Source: Glycomyces fuscus
GTDB lineage: Bacteria > Actinomycetota > Actinomycetes > Streptosporangiales > Streptosporangiaceae
NCBI GenBank assembly: GCA_002529455.1
Contig: NYMS01000063.1
Location: 248,001 to 312,000 of the forward strand
Direction of reading: 5' to 3'
Length of the DNA stretch: 64,000 bases
The translations under genes and the position numbers were made by a program. Of this stretch, positions 39,686 through 49,327 are shown piece after piece. The notes beneath the pieces are model-generated. The model was not told where the DNA came from and ran no database searches. It saw only the letters and a program-made list of their open reading frames with translations. The first letter of the stretch is position 1, and each line of letters opens with the position of its first letter.

Positions 39686-40123
39686 GTGAATCCCCCCATA
39701 CCGGGGCGGCTCACTGCCGTCCGCGTGATTCTGTTCGTCCACGTCGCGATAGCCGTATTCGGACTGGTGTCCTTCTTCGTGCTCTTGTCCGCTTCCGGGA
39801 TGTCCTTCGCGCGGGTGGTGGAAGCGACGGAAACTCCCATGGGGCTCTTCACCCTGGGGATGCTGTTCGGCGTGGGTGTCCTGGTGCTGGAGACCATCGC
39901 CGCCGTGCGGATGGGGGCGGGCGGTCGAAGGACCCAGACCCTGCTCCGTGTCGCTCTGGTCATGGCCGTCATCGGAACGCTGATGAACGTCGTGCAAGGC
40001 TCCGGCTTCCTGGGCTTCGCCCTCGTGGCGGTCGCGCTGGTCCTTGCCGAGACACGGGCCTCCAAGGACTGGTTCGAGGCCACCGACACCGCTGGAGGCT
40101 ACGCGCCCCACCGGCCGTACTGA
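39686..40123 (+). CDS. Hypothetical four-helix membrane protein
   Basis: A 145-residue protein with four hydrophobic helices (about residues 12-35, 50-70, 85-105 and 108-125), polar ends and no known domain. The N-terminus reads MNPPIPGRLTAVRVILFVH if started at the GTG at 39686, which has GGAG five bases upstream. A frame open a further nine codons upstream has no ribosome site. Small actinomycete membrane proteins of this form are common and uncharacterised. Confidence 0.75.
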   Translation: MNPPIPGRLTAVRVILFVHVAIAVFGLVSFFVLLSASGMSFARVVEATETPMGLFTLGMLFGVGVLVLETIAAVRMGAGGRRTQTLLRVALVMAVIGTLMNVVQGSGFLGFALVAVALVLAETRASKDWFEATDTAGGYAPHRPY

Positions 40124-40339
40124 GGAGACGCCCCGTGCACCCGACGACGGTGCCCGGCCGTGCACCGCACCGGACGGTGGCCGAATCCGGCCAGTGCCAC
40201 ACGAGTTCGGACACGCTCTGTGAGCGTTCTCCCGCCTGAGGTGGGTGCAGGAGGCCCTCCCAGGGTGAGCGGTCGCGCCACGGTGGTCTCCCTCCGCCCC
40301 AGGACCACGTCACAGGGGCCGCCGGTTCCGGGAAACGGA

Positions 40340-40893
40340 TCACTCGGTGTGTTGGCGGACCCGCCCCTGGCTGGCCTCCACCGACGTGGTGAAGAGGCCG
40401 AAAGGGAAACCGGCCATGGGGGAGAGCGTGCCGATCACCACCACACCGGAGCCCAGGGCGATGGGCGGGGTCCGGGGTCCGGGGTCCGTACGAAGTTCGT
40501 CCATACGGGGAAGTCCATCGGAGACCGCGGGCGGTCCGACTGCCTCCGAGTCGAAGCTGAGGATGACGGGGACGCCCATCCAACCAGGGTGAGCCTGTGT
40601 CCCCGAGCCAGTGGGAGCACGCGCAGGCCGGGCTCTGTCCCCTCGGGTATGAGCACCCGTCCGGTGCTGCCCCTGCCCGACAACTCCAACGGCTCGTCGT
40701 CCGGTTCGGCCCGTTCACATTCGCCGCTGGGGCCAGGCAGTTGGTCCGTGCGCGCGGCACCGTGGGGGAACTCGCGGAAGGGCTCGACGGCCTCCACGGC
40801 CAAGCCGTCGGGATCGGCGTGGTACACGTCGGTCCGTGCCGCCTCCACGAGCTCCCACCCCTGGGAGTCCGTCTCCGTCACCGCGACCGTCAC
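40340..40893 (-). pseudogene. Probable frameshifted hypothetical gene
   Basis: Two minus-strand frames with coding-type third positions meet near 40580. The upstream one (from GTG 40893, product VTVAVTETDSQGWELVEAARTD...) reads to LARGHRLTLVGW. A second one then begins MGVPVILSFDSEAVGPPAV and ends in VEASQGRVRQHTE at 40340. They could be one gene broken by a one-base change near 40580-40590 or two overlapping genes. No family is recognised. The first frame stays open to 40435, but its codon pattern degrades after the crossover point. Confidence 0.45.
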
Positions 40894-40998
40894 CCGGACT
40901 CCGCGGTCGCCGCTTCGGAAGTTCTGTGCCGAGGGTGGAAACCCCTGTTTCCGGGAAACAGGGCGGTCGGCGTGCCGGCGGCTTCTACCCTGGTGGCC

Positions 40999-42015
40999 AT
41001 GAACGGCCACGATCCCTCCGCTTCCCCAGCCTGTGACGACGCGCCCCTGATGGCCGCGCTCCGGGGACTGGACCTTCCCCGCCCTCTCCTGAACGACGTG
41101 GCAGCCCATCCCGAACACGCAGTTGAGTTCCTCATGGATTTCGCGACGAACCTGCACCGCTCGGGACGCGGCGAACAGGCCCGCCGTCTGCTGGAGACCG
41201 TGCGCGAGCACCATCCCGCTTCGCAGGACCGCCAGTACGCCTCCGTCGAGCTGGTCATGCTCCTGCACCGGAGCCAGGACACGCGGGACGTGGCCGAGGC
41301 GGACCGGATCACCGCCGAGCTGTTGCGCCCCGGCCACCTGGGCGAGGGGCCCGCCGAGGTGCTCGGCGACAGTCTGCGGGAGCTGGAGCGCTGGGACGGG
41401 GCACTGCGCTGCTTCAACATCGCGGCCCGGCAGTTGCTGGCCGAACCACCGGAGGACCTCGCGGACGAGAACGACCTCTCCCTGTCCCCGCTCGTCAGCC
41501 GTCTGCTGGCGCGGATGAAGCTGGGTCTGCCACACGACGCCCACGACGAGGTGGCCCTGGCCGTGGCCGAACGGCAGGCCGAGGGCGCGCTGGGGCTGCC
41601 CTACGAAGAGGAGGGCTGGCCGGAGGAGGACGGCCCGGGCCGGGAGGTGGAGGCGCTCTACTCCCGAGAGGCCTTCGACGGGGCCCGTGCCCGGGGACTG
41701 CTCACGGGGGAGGGCGCAGAGCACGGCGCCGACGCCTACTACCGCGCCGCTGAGCGCAGCCTGCGGCAGCGCGACCGCGAACACCCCGGGACGCTGCGGA
41801 GCGTGGCGCTGCACGGGGTGGAGGCGGTCGCGGAGTTCGCCGAACGCTCCGGCCTGGATCCGGCGGACGACGACACCGTTCGGGACTGGGTCGACCTGGA
41901 GCTCACCGCGGACGACCCGAGGCTGCGGTCGTGGCCGCCCGGCCGCAACGAGCCCTGCTGGTGCGGCTCGGGGCGCAAGTACAAGAAGTGCTGCGGCTCG
42001 CCGTCGAACCGGTGA
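40999..42015 (+). CDS. Helical-repeat protein with C-terminal SEC-C motif
   Basis: A 338-residue soluble protein. Residues about 30-200 are helical and TPR-like (NLHRSGRGEQARRLLETVREHH, then LVMLLHRSQDTRDVAEAD, then DSLRELERWDGALRCFNIAARQLL). It ends in the zinc motif PCWCGSGRKYKKCCG (about residues 320-334), the SEC-C motif first known from SecA. SEC-C tails bring proteins to zinc-dependent partners; the role here is unknown. ATG at 40999. Confidence 0.85.
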   Translation: MNGHDPSASPACDDAPLMAALRGLDLPRPLLNDVAAHPEHAVEFLMDFATNLHRSGRGEQARRLLETVREHHPASQDRQYASVELVMLLHRSQDTRDVAEADRITAELLRPGHLGEGPAEVLGDSLRELERWDGALRCFNIAARQLLAEPPEDLADENDLSLSPLVSRLLARMKLGLPHDAHDEVALAVAERQAEGALGLPYEEEGWPEEDGPGREVEALYSREAFDGARARGLLTGEGAEHGADAYYRAAERSLRQRDREHPGTLRSVALHGVEAVAEFAERSGLDPADDDTVRDWVDLELTADDPRLRSWPPGRNEPCWCGSGRKYKKCCGSPSNR

Positions 42016-42380
42016 GCGTCCCGCCGCCCACGGCACCCACACCGCCCCCAGACCGGAGAGCCGCTGTTGGTGCTGTCTGCGGCGACGGAGCCGTTGACGG
42101 TGAAACCGCGCCTGTCCGTGGGCTTGGTGACCGGGCTGACGGGGCTTTTCTGTCTGCTGGTGGAATCGTCGTCTGCCGGGGAGGCCGTCCAGGGGCTACG
42201 GGAGGTGTCGGCACCGCTGGCCGCGGTGCCGTCGTTTAGGTCCTGGGTGGAAGGGTCGTTGGTCTCGCACGGTGCGCGGACCTTGCTTCCGGCCCGGGTG
42301 CCCTCGTTCGTTCACGGTCGAAGGGGGGACAAAATCCTTGTATTTATGGTTCGGTGTTCCGGTGGCGCTGGGTGACAATC
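42016..42380. other. Gene-poor gap before the toxin/immunity cluster
   Basis: About 365 bp with no defensible gene. GC content falls toward the right end (42330-42370), marking the left edge of the AT-richer cluster. No terminal repeat or attachment-like sequence is evident. Confidence 0.5.
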
Positions 42381-42689
42381 TCAGCTTGTGTAGCGACCGC
42401 AGACAGTTATGATCTTCCTGAGAGTGTCATGCCAGGTGGTTTCTCCCTCTGCCTCTGGTTCGTATCCGGCGCTCCAGCGGCCAAAGAACAGGTCGTCCAG
42501 GTACTGGTTGCCGTGTCCTTCTTCCAGGAGGGTTCGTGCTTCCTCCTGGATGCCTTTCGAGATCTCATGGAGAGATTGGTTGCGCTTGAATACCTCGGCG
42601 AGTGTTCCGCCTTCGATGGTCCAGTCCTGGTGAAGATAGTAGGTGAAAAGGTGGCATAGATTCTTGTATCTATCTTCCGGGGGTGTCAT
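42381..42689 (-). CDS. CdiI-type contact-dependent inhibition immunity protein
   Basis: A 102-residue acidic helical protein fitting the CdiI_2-like immunity family: the opening YKNLCHLFTYYLHQDWTIEGG is followed by FKRNQSLHEISKGIQEEARTLLEEG and a C-terminal helix. The FxxYxHQDWxxEG block is the family hallmark as I know it. Its partner toxin is not adjacent, so it is an orphan immunity gene. ATG at 42689; base composition is AT-richer than the flanking host genes. Confidence 0.8.
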   Translation of the reverse strand: MTPPEDRYKNLCHLFTYYLHQDWTIEGGTLAEVFKRNQSLHEISKGIQEEARTLLEEGHGNQYLDDLFFGRWSAGYEPEAEGETTWHDTLRKIITVCGRYTS

Positions 42690-42941
42690 ATTGTTTCCGT
42701 GGGTTCGTTTTGGATGGGAAGATCTGGATTTCGGTCTGGGTGGTGGGTGCAGGGTAGCAGGTGTGGGTCCTGGAGTGATGCGGTGGTATGTCGGATTTGT
42801 AAATAATTATGATGGTCACGTGGGGCGGATCGAGGTGATTACATCCGACGGATTTTCCCACCGATCCCATTGGTGTGAAAACTGATGTTCTGCTGGAACC
42901 AGGAGGATGTCTCCGTGCTGTCCTTGCCGAGTGCTACGGCG

Positions 42942-43250
42942 TCGGTAGACCCTCGTGACCTCCGTGACCTCGCGAACGTCCGCGGAGAGCCGGCAATCAT
43001 CGGGGCTCAGCGCTGTTGCCTCGCGCTCGGGAAAGTCCCAGTACCGGCGGTTGCTCTCAGCGAAGGTCTCGGGGCCGTCGTGGGAGAGCTCCCGGACCAC
43101 GCAGCGACGTTCCCGTTCGATCCGGGCGCCGCCGAAGGAGAAGCCGAACTCCAAGCTTGGGGGAACGCCCTCCTCCTCTACCAGCGGACCCACTCGTCGA
43201 GCGGGACCTCTCGGACGGTGTGGGCGCCAACCTGGGTGGAGACGTGCGTC
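42942..43250 (-). pseudogene. NIPSNAP-family remnant (copy 1)
   Basis: Minus-strand segments in two frames read in order as a NIPSNAP protein: VSTQVGAHTVREVPLDEWV, then after a frameshift SLEFGFSFGGARIERERR, then DGPETFAESNRRYWDFPEREA and DVREVTEVTRVY. The intact family (dimeric alpha-beta barrel) is widespread in actinomycetes with no fixed function. The same gene, also broken, lies at 47391, so this is one half of a duplicated block. Confidence 0.8.
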
Positions 43251-43253
43251 CCG

Positions 43254-43496
43254 GTCAGTCGGTGGTCGCGGGCGTCCGGAAGCTGATCACCGGGATGGAT
43301 TCCGTGTCCGCCTCTCCGCCCTGTCCCGGTGGCTGCCCTCCGGCTTCCCCGCCGGGAACCACGTGGGTCGGGAGCGCGCCGAGACCCACCCGGCAGCCAG
43401 ACGCACGCGCAGAGCCGGCCCGGCCGCAGCCAGAGCACGCGTCAGTCCGGGGATGCCCGGCGGGTGTTCCAGGAGGGCGGCCAGGGTGCGGCTCAC
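43254..43496 (-). pseudogene. DUF6177 remnant with large internal deletion (copy 1)
   Basis: The first 34 codons (GTG 43496, MSRTLAALLEHPPGIPGL, then TRALAAAGPALRVRLAA) match the start of the full DUF6177 gene at 47713. The sequence then jumps to the nucleotide equivalent of its last 50 codons, reading in another frame as VVPGGEAGGQPPGQGGEAD. About 1.3 kb of the gene is missing. The flanking DNA on both sides also matches the second block. Confidence 0.85.
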
Positions 43497-43539
43497 GGGA
43501 AAAGCTCCTTGAAGAACGGGTGCGGGGATGTGGCTGGCT

Positions 43540-44007
43540 CTACTCGGTGGCTCTGCCCCCGGCTTCCTCGCGCAGTTTCTCGCGGAGCCAGTCAGGGATG
43601 TGCTCCTCGTCCCGGGGAAAGTACTTGAGGTCGTTGGTGAAGCCCCAGGCGGTGGGAAAGGCGATGTTGGGGTCGTCGTCGTAGTTGTAACGGACCTTGA
43701 ACCTCCCGGGACGGGTGATGACGTACTTCATGGAGAACCATGTGCCCTTGCCGTCCTTGTACATCCCGGCACGAAGGTCGGCTAGCAAGGTTCCCGTGTG
43801 GGATGGAGCGCTGCTGCGAATGATGTCTCCGTTCTCGATTTCAACGACCATCAAACTGCTTGAATGATCGATCACCGACTCCCTGTCGTAAGTGATGCTT
43901 ACCCATTCCCTGGGTGCTTCTCTGAGAACTGATTCCCCGAACTCCTTGAGGATTTTCTGTTGCTGGGAACGGTTCAGGTGTCCGCGCTTGAAAAATCGAC
44001 TGACCAA
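43540..44007 (-). CDS. DUF600/YezG-like immunity protein
   Basis: A 155-residue soluble protein of the DUF600 (YezG) immunity family. The features are a helical N-terminus (QQKILKEFGESVLREAP), the strand region GTWFSMKYVITRPGRFKVRYNYDDDP, and the closing motif YFPRDEEHIPDWLREKLREEA. YezG-type proteins neutralise LXG/T7SS or related nuclease toxins. The 3' end of a second copy survives at 49328. No toxin is directly upstream. ATG at 44007. Confidence 0.82.
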   Translation of the reverse strand: MVSRFFKRGHLNRSQQQKILKEFGESVLREAPREWVSITYDRESVIDHSSSLMVVEIENGDIIRSSAPSHTGTLLADLRAGMYKDGKGTWFSMKYVITRPGRFKVRYNYDDDPNIAFPTAWGFTNDLKYFPRDEEHIPDWLREKLREEAGGRATE

Positions 44008-44114
44008 CGTGCTTAATCATCCCTGAGATCGGAGGCGTGGGAGGATGGCTCAGGGTTCGGGCCTCCGTGGCAGGAGGTGGGGAAACACCAGTACGCCCGG
44101 GGCGGATTCCTTCT

Positions 44115-44306
44115 GGTGTCCAAGTCGGGTCCACGCGTCGAAGTAGTGCTCTCGTTCCTGGTCCTCGGAGTTCTGGTGTCGTACCCATCGGAAGTGCCCG
44201 AGGACGTGGAGTCGCCGGGCTCGGCCTCCGCACCCATGATCTCCTCGATTTCCTTAAGAACGGAGGACGGGTATGGGGAGTTCTGCGAATGGGCCTCGGG
44301 GTGGGG
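44115..44306 (-). pseudogene. 3' remnant of an immunity-like gene
   Basis: HPEAHSQNSPYPSSVLKEIEE on this strand matches HPEIYRRNAPRLSAVLKEIEE from the C-terminal part of the intact gene at 44379, and weaker similarity (DGYDTRTPRTRNES to EQYGIRIYPPNGNG) continues. The 5' two-thirds are missing. It is a tail duplication left directly downstream of the intact gene. Confidence 0.6.
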
Positions 44307-44378
44307 CATCCTGGAGAAGTGCGCTGAGAAGAAGAGACATACTATTCTCACTGCTTCTCGTCTTTCTTCGACCCTGGA

Positions 44379-45029
44379 TCAGATTTGTCCGGATGCATCG
44401 AATCCCCTACCGTTCCCGTTCGGTGGATATATTCTGATTCCGTATTGTTCAGGAATTGCGAAGTATGTAGGCTCGTCCGGGATGGTTTCGGTTCCCAAAC
44501 GTTCTTCGATCTCCTTCAGAACGGCTGACAGCCGGGGTGCGTTCCTGCGGTAGATCTCCGGGTGGGCGTTTCCGGAGAAGTCATACCAGGACCAGATGTC
44601 GTGTCGTACACCGAGGCTCACGTCGATGTCCCCGGGCGTCGCGAACAAGGTGACTTCGATGAGCCCGTGGCCCCGATGTTCCTCTCCTTCTGCGTCAACC
44701 CAGCACCCTGGCCCAGAGAGTACCAATTTTTTGGGTTCGGCATCCGTGTACCTGACGGGTCGGCTTGCCAGGATCCGGTTGACAAGTTCTGCGGCGTCGG
44801 CCTTGTCCCCTTCGCTGTTGCTGAGCACCGACCGAATTTCGATGAATCCGTGCCCCTTGCGAAGCCAGTGGACCTCGATTTGATTCAGGTCCATCAGCTT
44901 GTGCGCCTGAAGGGCCTCGGAGACGAGGATCGCCGTTTCGGCCACTCGGTCAAGGTAGAGATCGTCATCCGGTTCGAGTTCCCACGACCATGAGGCTGAT
45001 GTTCCAGAGATGCTGGGCAATATTTTCAT
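44379..45029 (-). CDS. Putative immunity protein following an orphan toxin tail
   Basis: A 216-residue soluble protein of moderate GC content that I do not recognise as a named family. It is alpha/beta with an internal repeat-like design: GHGFIEIRSVLSNSEGDKAD near residue 60 and GHGLIEVTLFATPGDIDVSL near residue 125. The tail is helical (APRLSAVLKEIEERLG). Its ATG (45029) lies eight bases after the stop of the toxin-like fragment at 45038, with TAGGA acting as ribosome site. That spacing is typical of toxin-immunity pairs, so the immunity role is inferred from position. Confidence 0.72.
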   Translation of the reverse strand: MKILPSISGTSASWSWELEPDDDLYLDRVAETAILVSEALQAHKLMDLNQIEVHWLRKGHGFIEIRSVLSNSEGDKADAAELVNRILASRPVRYTDAEPKKLVLSGPGCWVDAEGEEHRGHGLIEVTLFATPGDIDVSLGVRHDIWSWYDFSGNAHPEIYRRNAPRLSAVLKEIEERLGTETIPDEPTYFAIPEQYGIRIYPPNGNGRGFDASGQI

Positions 45030-45037
45030 TTTTCCTA

Positions 45038-45706
45038 CTATGGATATATCTGGGCATCTGGTGGATGCGTCACCACGCCATCCTCGAAATATATTGGATA
45101 GGAGATTCCGTGGCCCTGGTGGCAGCCCTTCATTGATTTCAGGGTCTGGCTGGTTGGATCTTCCGCGGGCCTTGGGGATTCGATGATGTCGATTCTGTTC
45201 GTGCCTCGCGCCAAGTCTCCCGTCGGCTGCCGGCTGGCGCGCTTGATGTTTTTATTGCTGCATTTGATCCATTCGCCTGCTTGTTCTGGTAATAGTGGTG
45301 GTCATCTTTTTTCGGATGTGGCATGAACGTCAACGTCGTTGAATTTTCTTGTGTTTTCTTTCTCTGGAAAGAGGATCCTTTCGGGTGGTATGTGGTCGCG
45401 GGTTATCAGGTCGTCCGCGAAACTACTCTCGGGTCCTGCTGTTCTCGCGTTCTGGTTGTTGTTGCCGAAAACAGACAGGAACTTCCCACAGTCTTGAGGG
45501 TTGTTCAGTCGGCCGGGCGCGATGATGTCACCGACCTGACCACCCACCGAGTCCTTGTGGTCGGCGAGGCGCTCCATGCTGCGGTCCGCGACATGGTTGT
45601 TCACCCGGACTTCGGAAAGCTGCTCTCTGACGTCCTGGTCTCCTGGTTCCATGTTTCGACCGGTCTCCTCACGTGTGGGGAAACCCGCCTCTCTTTCGAG
45701 TTCCAT
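45038..45706 (-). pseudogene. Orphan polymorphic-toxin C-terminal tail with in-frame TGA
   Basis: A minus-strand frame runs from ATG 45706 (MELEREAGFPTREETGRN) to a TGA at 45302-45304 and, in the same frame, stays open to TAG at 45038. The downstream half reads QAGEWIKCSNKNIKRASRQ, then GDLARGTNRIDIIESPRP and GHGISYPIYFEDGVVTHPPD. Both halves look coding and AT-richer than the host genes. I read it as the displaced C-terminus of a secreted toxin, now interrupted. No N-terminal targeting domain precedes it. The catalytic class is not recognisable. Confidence 0.5.
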
Positions 45707-45966
45707 GACCGCATGTTCTCAGTGAGATCGGACTTTTCACCGTCATCTCCGCCGGTACCGGTGCCGTCTCGGGCCATTCGTCGCCGCTTCCTGATCCGCC
45801 GCCGTCGGGGTCGGGGACGCTTGGTCCTCACCGGTGCCGGAGGAGCTACCGGGGCGGGGAGCCGTGCGGTGTCCCCCTCGGCACATGGAAGGGCTGGGGT
45901 GTTGTTACAGCAGGCGCAAGGACTTCGAACCCGAGCACTTCCTCGTCCAGTCCCAGCAGGAGGCGG

Positions 45967-47130
45967 TCAGATGCGCCGAGCTGTTGGAGAGGCAGCACCG
46001 GGAGGCCCTCCACCCGAGCAGGAAGATCCCCGGGACGAACATTCACCGTTTGGTTCGCGCTCTTCTGGATCATGCGTGGGGTACGAAGGCGAGGTCTCGG
46101 CGGGAGAGGCCCTCTTGCCGGGGTCGACGTCGAGCACGTGGACGCCCTCGGCTGAGGAGACCACGATCGTGCCGTCGGGGGTGGCCAGGAGGTCGTGTAC
46201 CTGTGGCGGCACCGACCAGGGGATGACGACCTTCTCAGGGGTGTCCGTGTCCAGGAACAGACTGCACAAGCGTCGAGGCTCCTGCGGGTAGCGCCGATCT
46301 TGGACGAGGACGGCGACCGGACGCCCGCCCCACTCGGTCACCCGTGACACCGACACCCACGGATCCTCCGGGAGCACCGGCTCCAGGTCGGGCAGAGTGA
46401 CGATGTTCCCGGCCTCGGCGAGGTAGGTGCGCCCGGCCGCGTGAGCGATCTCGACGTCCCGGTCCTCGGGGACCCAGCCGTGGAGGCGGACTTTCCCCAC
46501 CCAGGAGCCGTCATCCGCCCGCCGTACGTAGACGAAGGGCTCATCGGTGACACTGAGGTCGTCGGGGTGGACCTCGACGACCTCCTCGGTGGTGGGCCAG
46601 GCCAGGTAGCCGTGCCGTAGGGTGAGGCGCTCGCTGATCTCCCGGTACCGGTAGTGCTCGTAAGTCATCCCGGGGACCGGCTCGCCGATGGCCAGGTCCG
46701 TCGCCGACACCCAGTGATCGTAGAGCCCGTAGCCGCCCTCATGCAGGAGGAGCAGGTCACGGCCACCGTAGTGGCCCAGGGCCAGATAGCACACGTCATA
46801 GACCTGTTCTCCCGCCCGTGTTCCAGGTAGGGGGAAGGTCTTCAGGACGGACCCGTCACGCACGTCGGTGATCACCAGGTCCTTGGACGTGGTGAACGCC
46901 AGGACCGGTTCGGGTCCGAACCTGGGAAGGCCGACCAGGTGAACCGGGGAGCCGAAGGAGAGCGCAGGGCCCAGGGGGCGGCGGCTCCTCAGGTCGAAGG
47001 CGACCGTGAGGAAGCCGTCGTTCAGGAGGCTGGCTTCACGCTCGTCATCCACAACGACCAGCAAGGTGTCCCGAACCAGTTGAAGGCGTGCCCCGTGCCA
47101 GTCTTCGCCCAGCAGGCGCGTCTCCCGCAT
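45967..47130 (-). CDS. Beta-propeller-like protein with degraded 3' end
   Basis: A 387-codon frame. The first about 330 codons encode repeated four-strand units (LLVVVDDEREASLLNDGFLTVAFDL, SKDLVITDVRDGSVLKTFPL, GTIVVSSAEGVHVLDVDPG, each split) like a WD40/YVTN-type propeller with no signal peptide. After VHVLDVDPG the frame loses protein-like composition, and another minus-strand frame (45846-46073, GDLPARVEGLPVLPLQQLG) takes over. The 3' end is therefore probably frameshifted or fused to foreign DNA. ATG at 47130 with GGAGGGAA upstream. Function unknown. Confidence 0.72.
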   Translation of the reverse strand: MRETRLLGEDWHGARLQLVRDTLLVVVDDEREASLLNDGFLTVAFDLRSRRPLGPALSFGSPVHLVGLPRFGPEPVLAFTTSKDLVITDVRDGSVLKTFPLPGTRAGEQVYDVCYLALGHYGGRDLLLLHEGGYGLYDHWVSATDLAIGEPVPGMTYEHYRYREISERLTLRHGYLAWPTTEEVVEVHPDDLSVTDEPFVYVRRADDGSWVGKVRLHGWVPEDRDVEIAHAAGRTYLAEAGNIVTLPDLEPVLPEDPWVSVSRVTEWGGRPVAVLVQDRRYPQEPRRLCSLFLDTDTPEKVVIPWSVPPQVHDLLATPDGTIVVSSAEGVHVLDVDPGKRASPAETSPSYPTHDPEEREPNGECSSRGSSCSGGGPPGAASPTARRI

Positions 47131-47390
47131 CGGGGTTCCCTCCGTCGGTTCCGGTTCCCCGGTATCGTAAAGTTCTCCTTTCGCCTGGCACGGTCCGGAG
47201 CCAGGTCTGCGCGGAGACCGGGACGGCCCGGGAAGGGGCAGATGGCACCTCCGCATCCGGCCAGGCCCAAGCCTTGGGATTGTTCAACGCCCCTGTTCGA
47301 CACGCTTTGTCACCGGTTAGCAGCGGTGACGTCACCTGCCGGGTGCACCGGCCGAACTGATGCGCGCACCTGCTGCGGAGAGAGGCGGGG

Positions 47391-47690
47391 TCAGTAGACC
47401 CGGGTGACCTCGCGGACATCGGTGGAGAGCGGATAGTTCTTGGAGTCAAAGCCCAGCGCCTCGCGCTTGGGGGGAGCCCCAGTACTGGCGGTTGCGCTCG
47501 GCGAAGGACTCCGGGGCGTCGTAGGAGTTCTCCCAAACGAAGTGGTGGCGTTCCCGGTCGATTCAGGCGCCGCCGAGGGAGAAGCCGAACTCCAGCCGTA
47601 GGGGGCGGTCTCCTCCTGTCACCGTTGGGCGCGCTCATCGAGCAGGCCCTCTCGGAGGGTGTGGGTGCGTACCTGGGTGGTGATGGTCAT
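47391..47690 (-). pseudogene. NIPSNAP-family pseudogene (copy 2)
   Basis: It starts with ATG at 47690 after GAGGAGG and reads TTQVRTHTLREGLLDERAQR, then an in-frame stop. Frameshifts follow around LEFGFSLGGA, a second stop, IDRERHHFVWENSYDAPES, and the end DVREVTRVY at a TGA (47391). Two stops and two frame changes show that it is dead. It is paralogous to the remnant at 42942. Confidence 0.87.
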
Positions 47691-47712
47691 GATCCTCCTC
47701 TCTTGATCAACC

Positions 47713-49284
47713 GTGATGACGCCTATTGTTGGACGACCCTTTCCGAGCAGGCGAGCTCGGGTGCGTCTCCGGCCAGTCAGCGGTCGCGGGCATCCGGAAC
47801 CTGATCACCGGAATGGTCTCCGTGTCCGCCTCTCCGCCCTGTCCCGGTGGCTGCCCTCCGGCTTCCCTGCCGGGATCCACGTGGGCCAGGAGCGCCCCGA
47901 AGCCCGCCCAACTCCCGCCGTCGTGGTCGCCGCCCCTGGTGAGGTCGTACCAGACGGCCGGGGTCATCGGCGGTCCGACCGGGACGGCGCGCACGGGTGC
48001 GTCCAGGGCGTGGTCGACGCCCAGGGCGGCGACGGTCTCCACCCCCAGGGCCACGCCCACCGGCTCCGGGCCACCCGTCCGGTAGGGGCTGCGGGTCAGG
48101 TCCGCGCGGCCCCGGCAGCGGCGCACCTCCATCACGTGCAGCACGCCCCGGTCGGTCAGCTCCCGCACGAGCGGCACCAGGGCGGACAGGTCCGGCTCCT
48201 GCTCCGGCGGGTGGCTCACCGTGAGCGTGACGGTCTCACGGACGCCCTCCCGGGTCCGGCGTACCCGCAGAGTGCCGCAGAAGGCGCGTACGCCCTCGGG
48301 GCGCACCGACGCGGGTGGTCCGGTGAACACCAGCCACGAGGGGCGGGGCGCCCGGTCGCGGCACAGGCCGGTGAGGACCTGGGTGTTCCAGGCCAGGGTG
48401 GCGGGTTCGGTGGGACCGAACAGGGAGGGGGCGGCCCCGGCCAGGGTCTCGGTGAGCAGCTCCACCGTCTGGCCCAGGACCAGGTTCGGATCGGCCGGGT
48501 GGTCGGCCTTGAGGGTGACCTGGAGCTGGTGGTCGCTCTCCTCCGGGACCGGTTCGGTCCGCAGCGGGGAGTCGGCCGCCGGGGTGCCGGGCGGGTCGGC
48601 GACGAGGCCGTAGCGTTCGTCCCAGTGCAGGGGGCGGCCGGAGAAGCCGTCGCGGAACCCGTCGCCGTCGGTCACCGCCCAACGGGTCAGGGGCGCGGTC
48701 AGCAGGGTCGCCAGCGGCTCGGTGAGGCGGCAGCCCGGTGGTGTGACCAGTTGCAGGCCGCGCCCCTGGCGTGCGTGCGCGGCCAGGGCGTCGGCCAGCC
48801 AGACCGAGACCGCAACGACGGGCCGGTCCTCGACCACGACGGCGGCCTCCTCGGTGAGCGCGGCGACCACCGGGTGCCCGGCGCCTTGAATCGGAATCCC
48901 GTCGAGCCGCGACAGGTGGTGCTCCGGTTGCCGCACCAGCCCGCCGTACCACTCCACCAGGGTGTCAGCGAAGCGGCGCATCGCCTGCCGGGTGGTGGGG
49001 TCGGCCAGGCCCGCCTCGGTGGTGCGGGCCTCCACCCACCAGGGCTGCGCGGGCAGGGCGTCGGGAAGCGCGGTGTCCAGGAGCCGTTCGGCCTCGGCCG
49101 ACACCGCGAGCCGCTGGGCGGCGTGCACCACCGCGACCAGGTGTCCCGCCTCGTCGCGTAGCTGGACGAGTGCGCCGTCGGCGGCCAGGCGCACGCGCAG
49201 TGACGGACCGGCCGCGGCAAGGGCGCGTGTCAGCCCGGGGATGCCAGGCGGATGCTCCAGGAGGGCGACCAGGGTGCGGCTCAC
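47713..49284 (-). CDS. DUF6177 family protein
   Basis: A 523-residue soluble protein matching the actinomycete DUF6177 family. It begins MSRTLVALLEHPPGIPGLTR. Recognisable inner blocks include WYGGLVRQPEHHLSRLDG, TPPGCRLTEPLATLLTAP, LHWDERYGLV and WLVFTGPPASVRPEGVRAF. The family often sits beside ESX/T7SS secretion-linked toxin genes; its function is unknown. The GTG at 49284 has AGGAG eight bases upstream. An internally deleted copy lies at 43254. Host-like codon usage contrasts with its AT-richer neighbours. Confidence 0.9.
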
Positions 49285-49327
49285 GGGAGGGGCTCCTTGA
49301 AGAACGGATGCGGGGGCGTGGCTGGTC

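Noticed and set aside
42067-42375. Short open frames at the left edge of the toxin cluster
   Set aside because: They lack ribosome sites and coding-type codon pattern; I could not support a gene.
45323-46291. Long plus-strand frame across the toxin-like region
   Set aside because: Composition is typical of antisense, and it spans two unrelated minus-strand coding regions.
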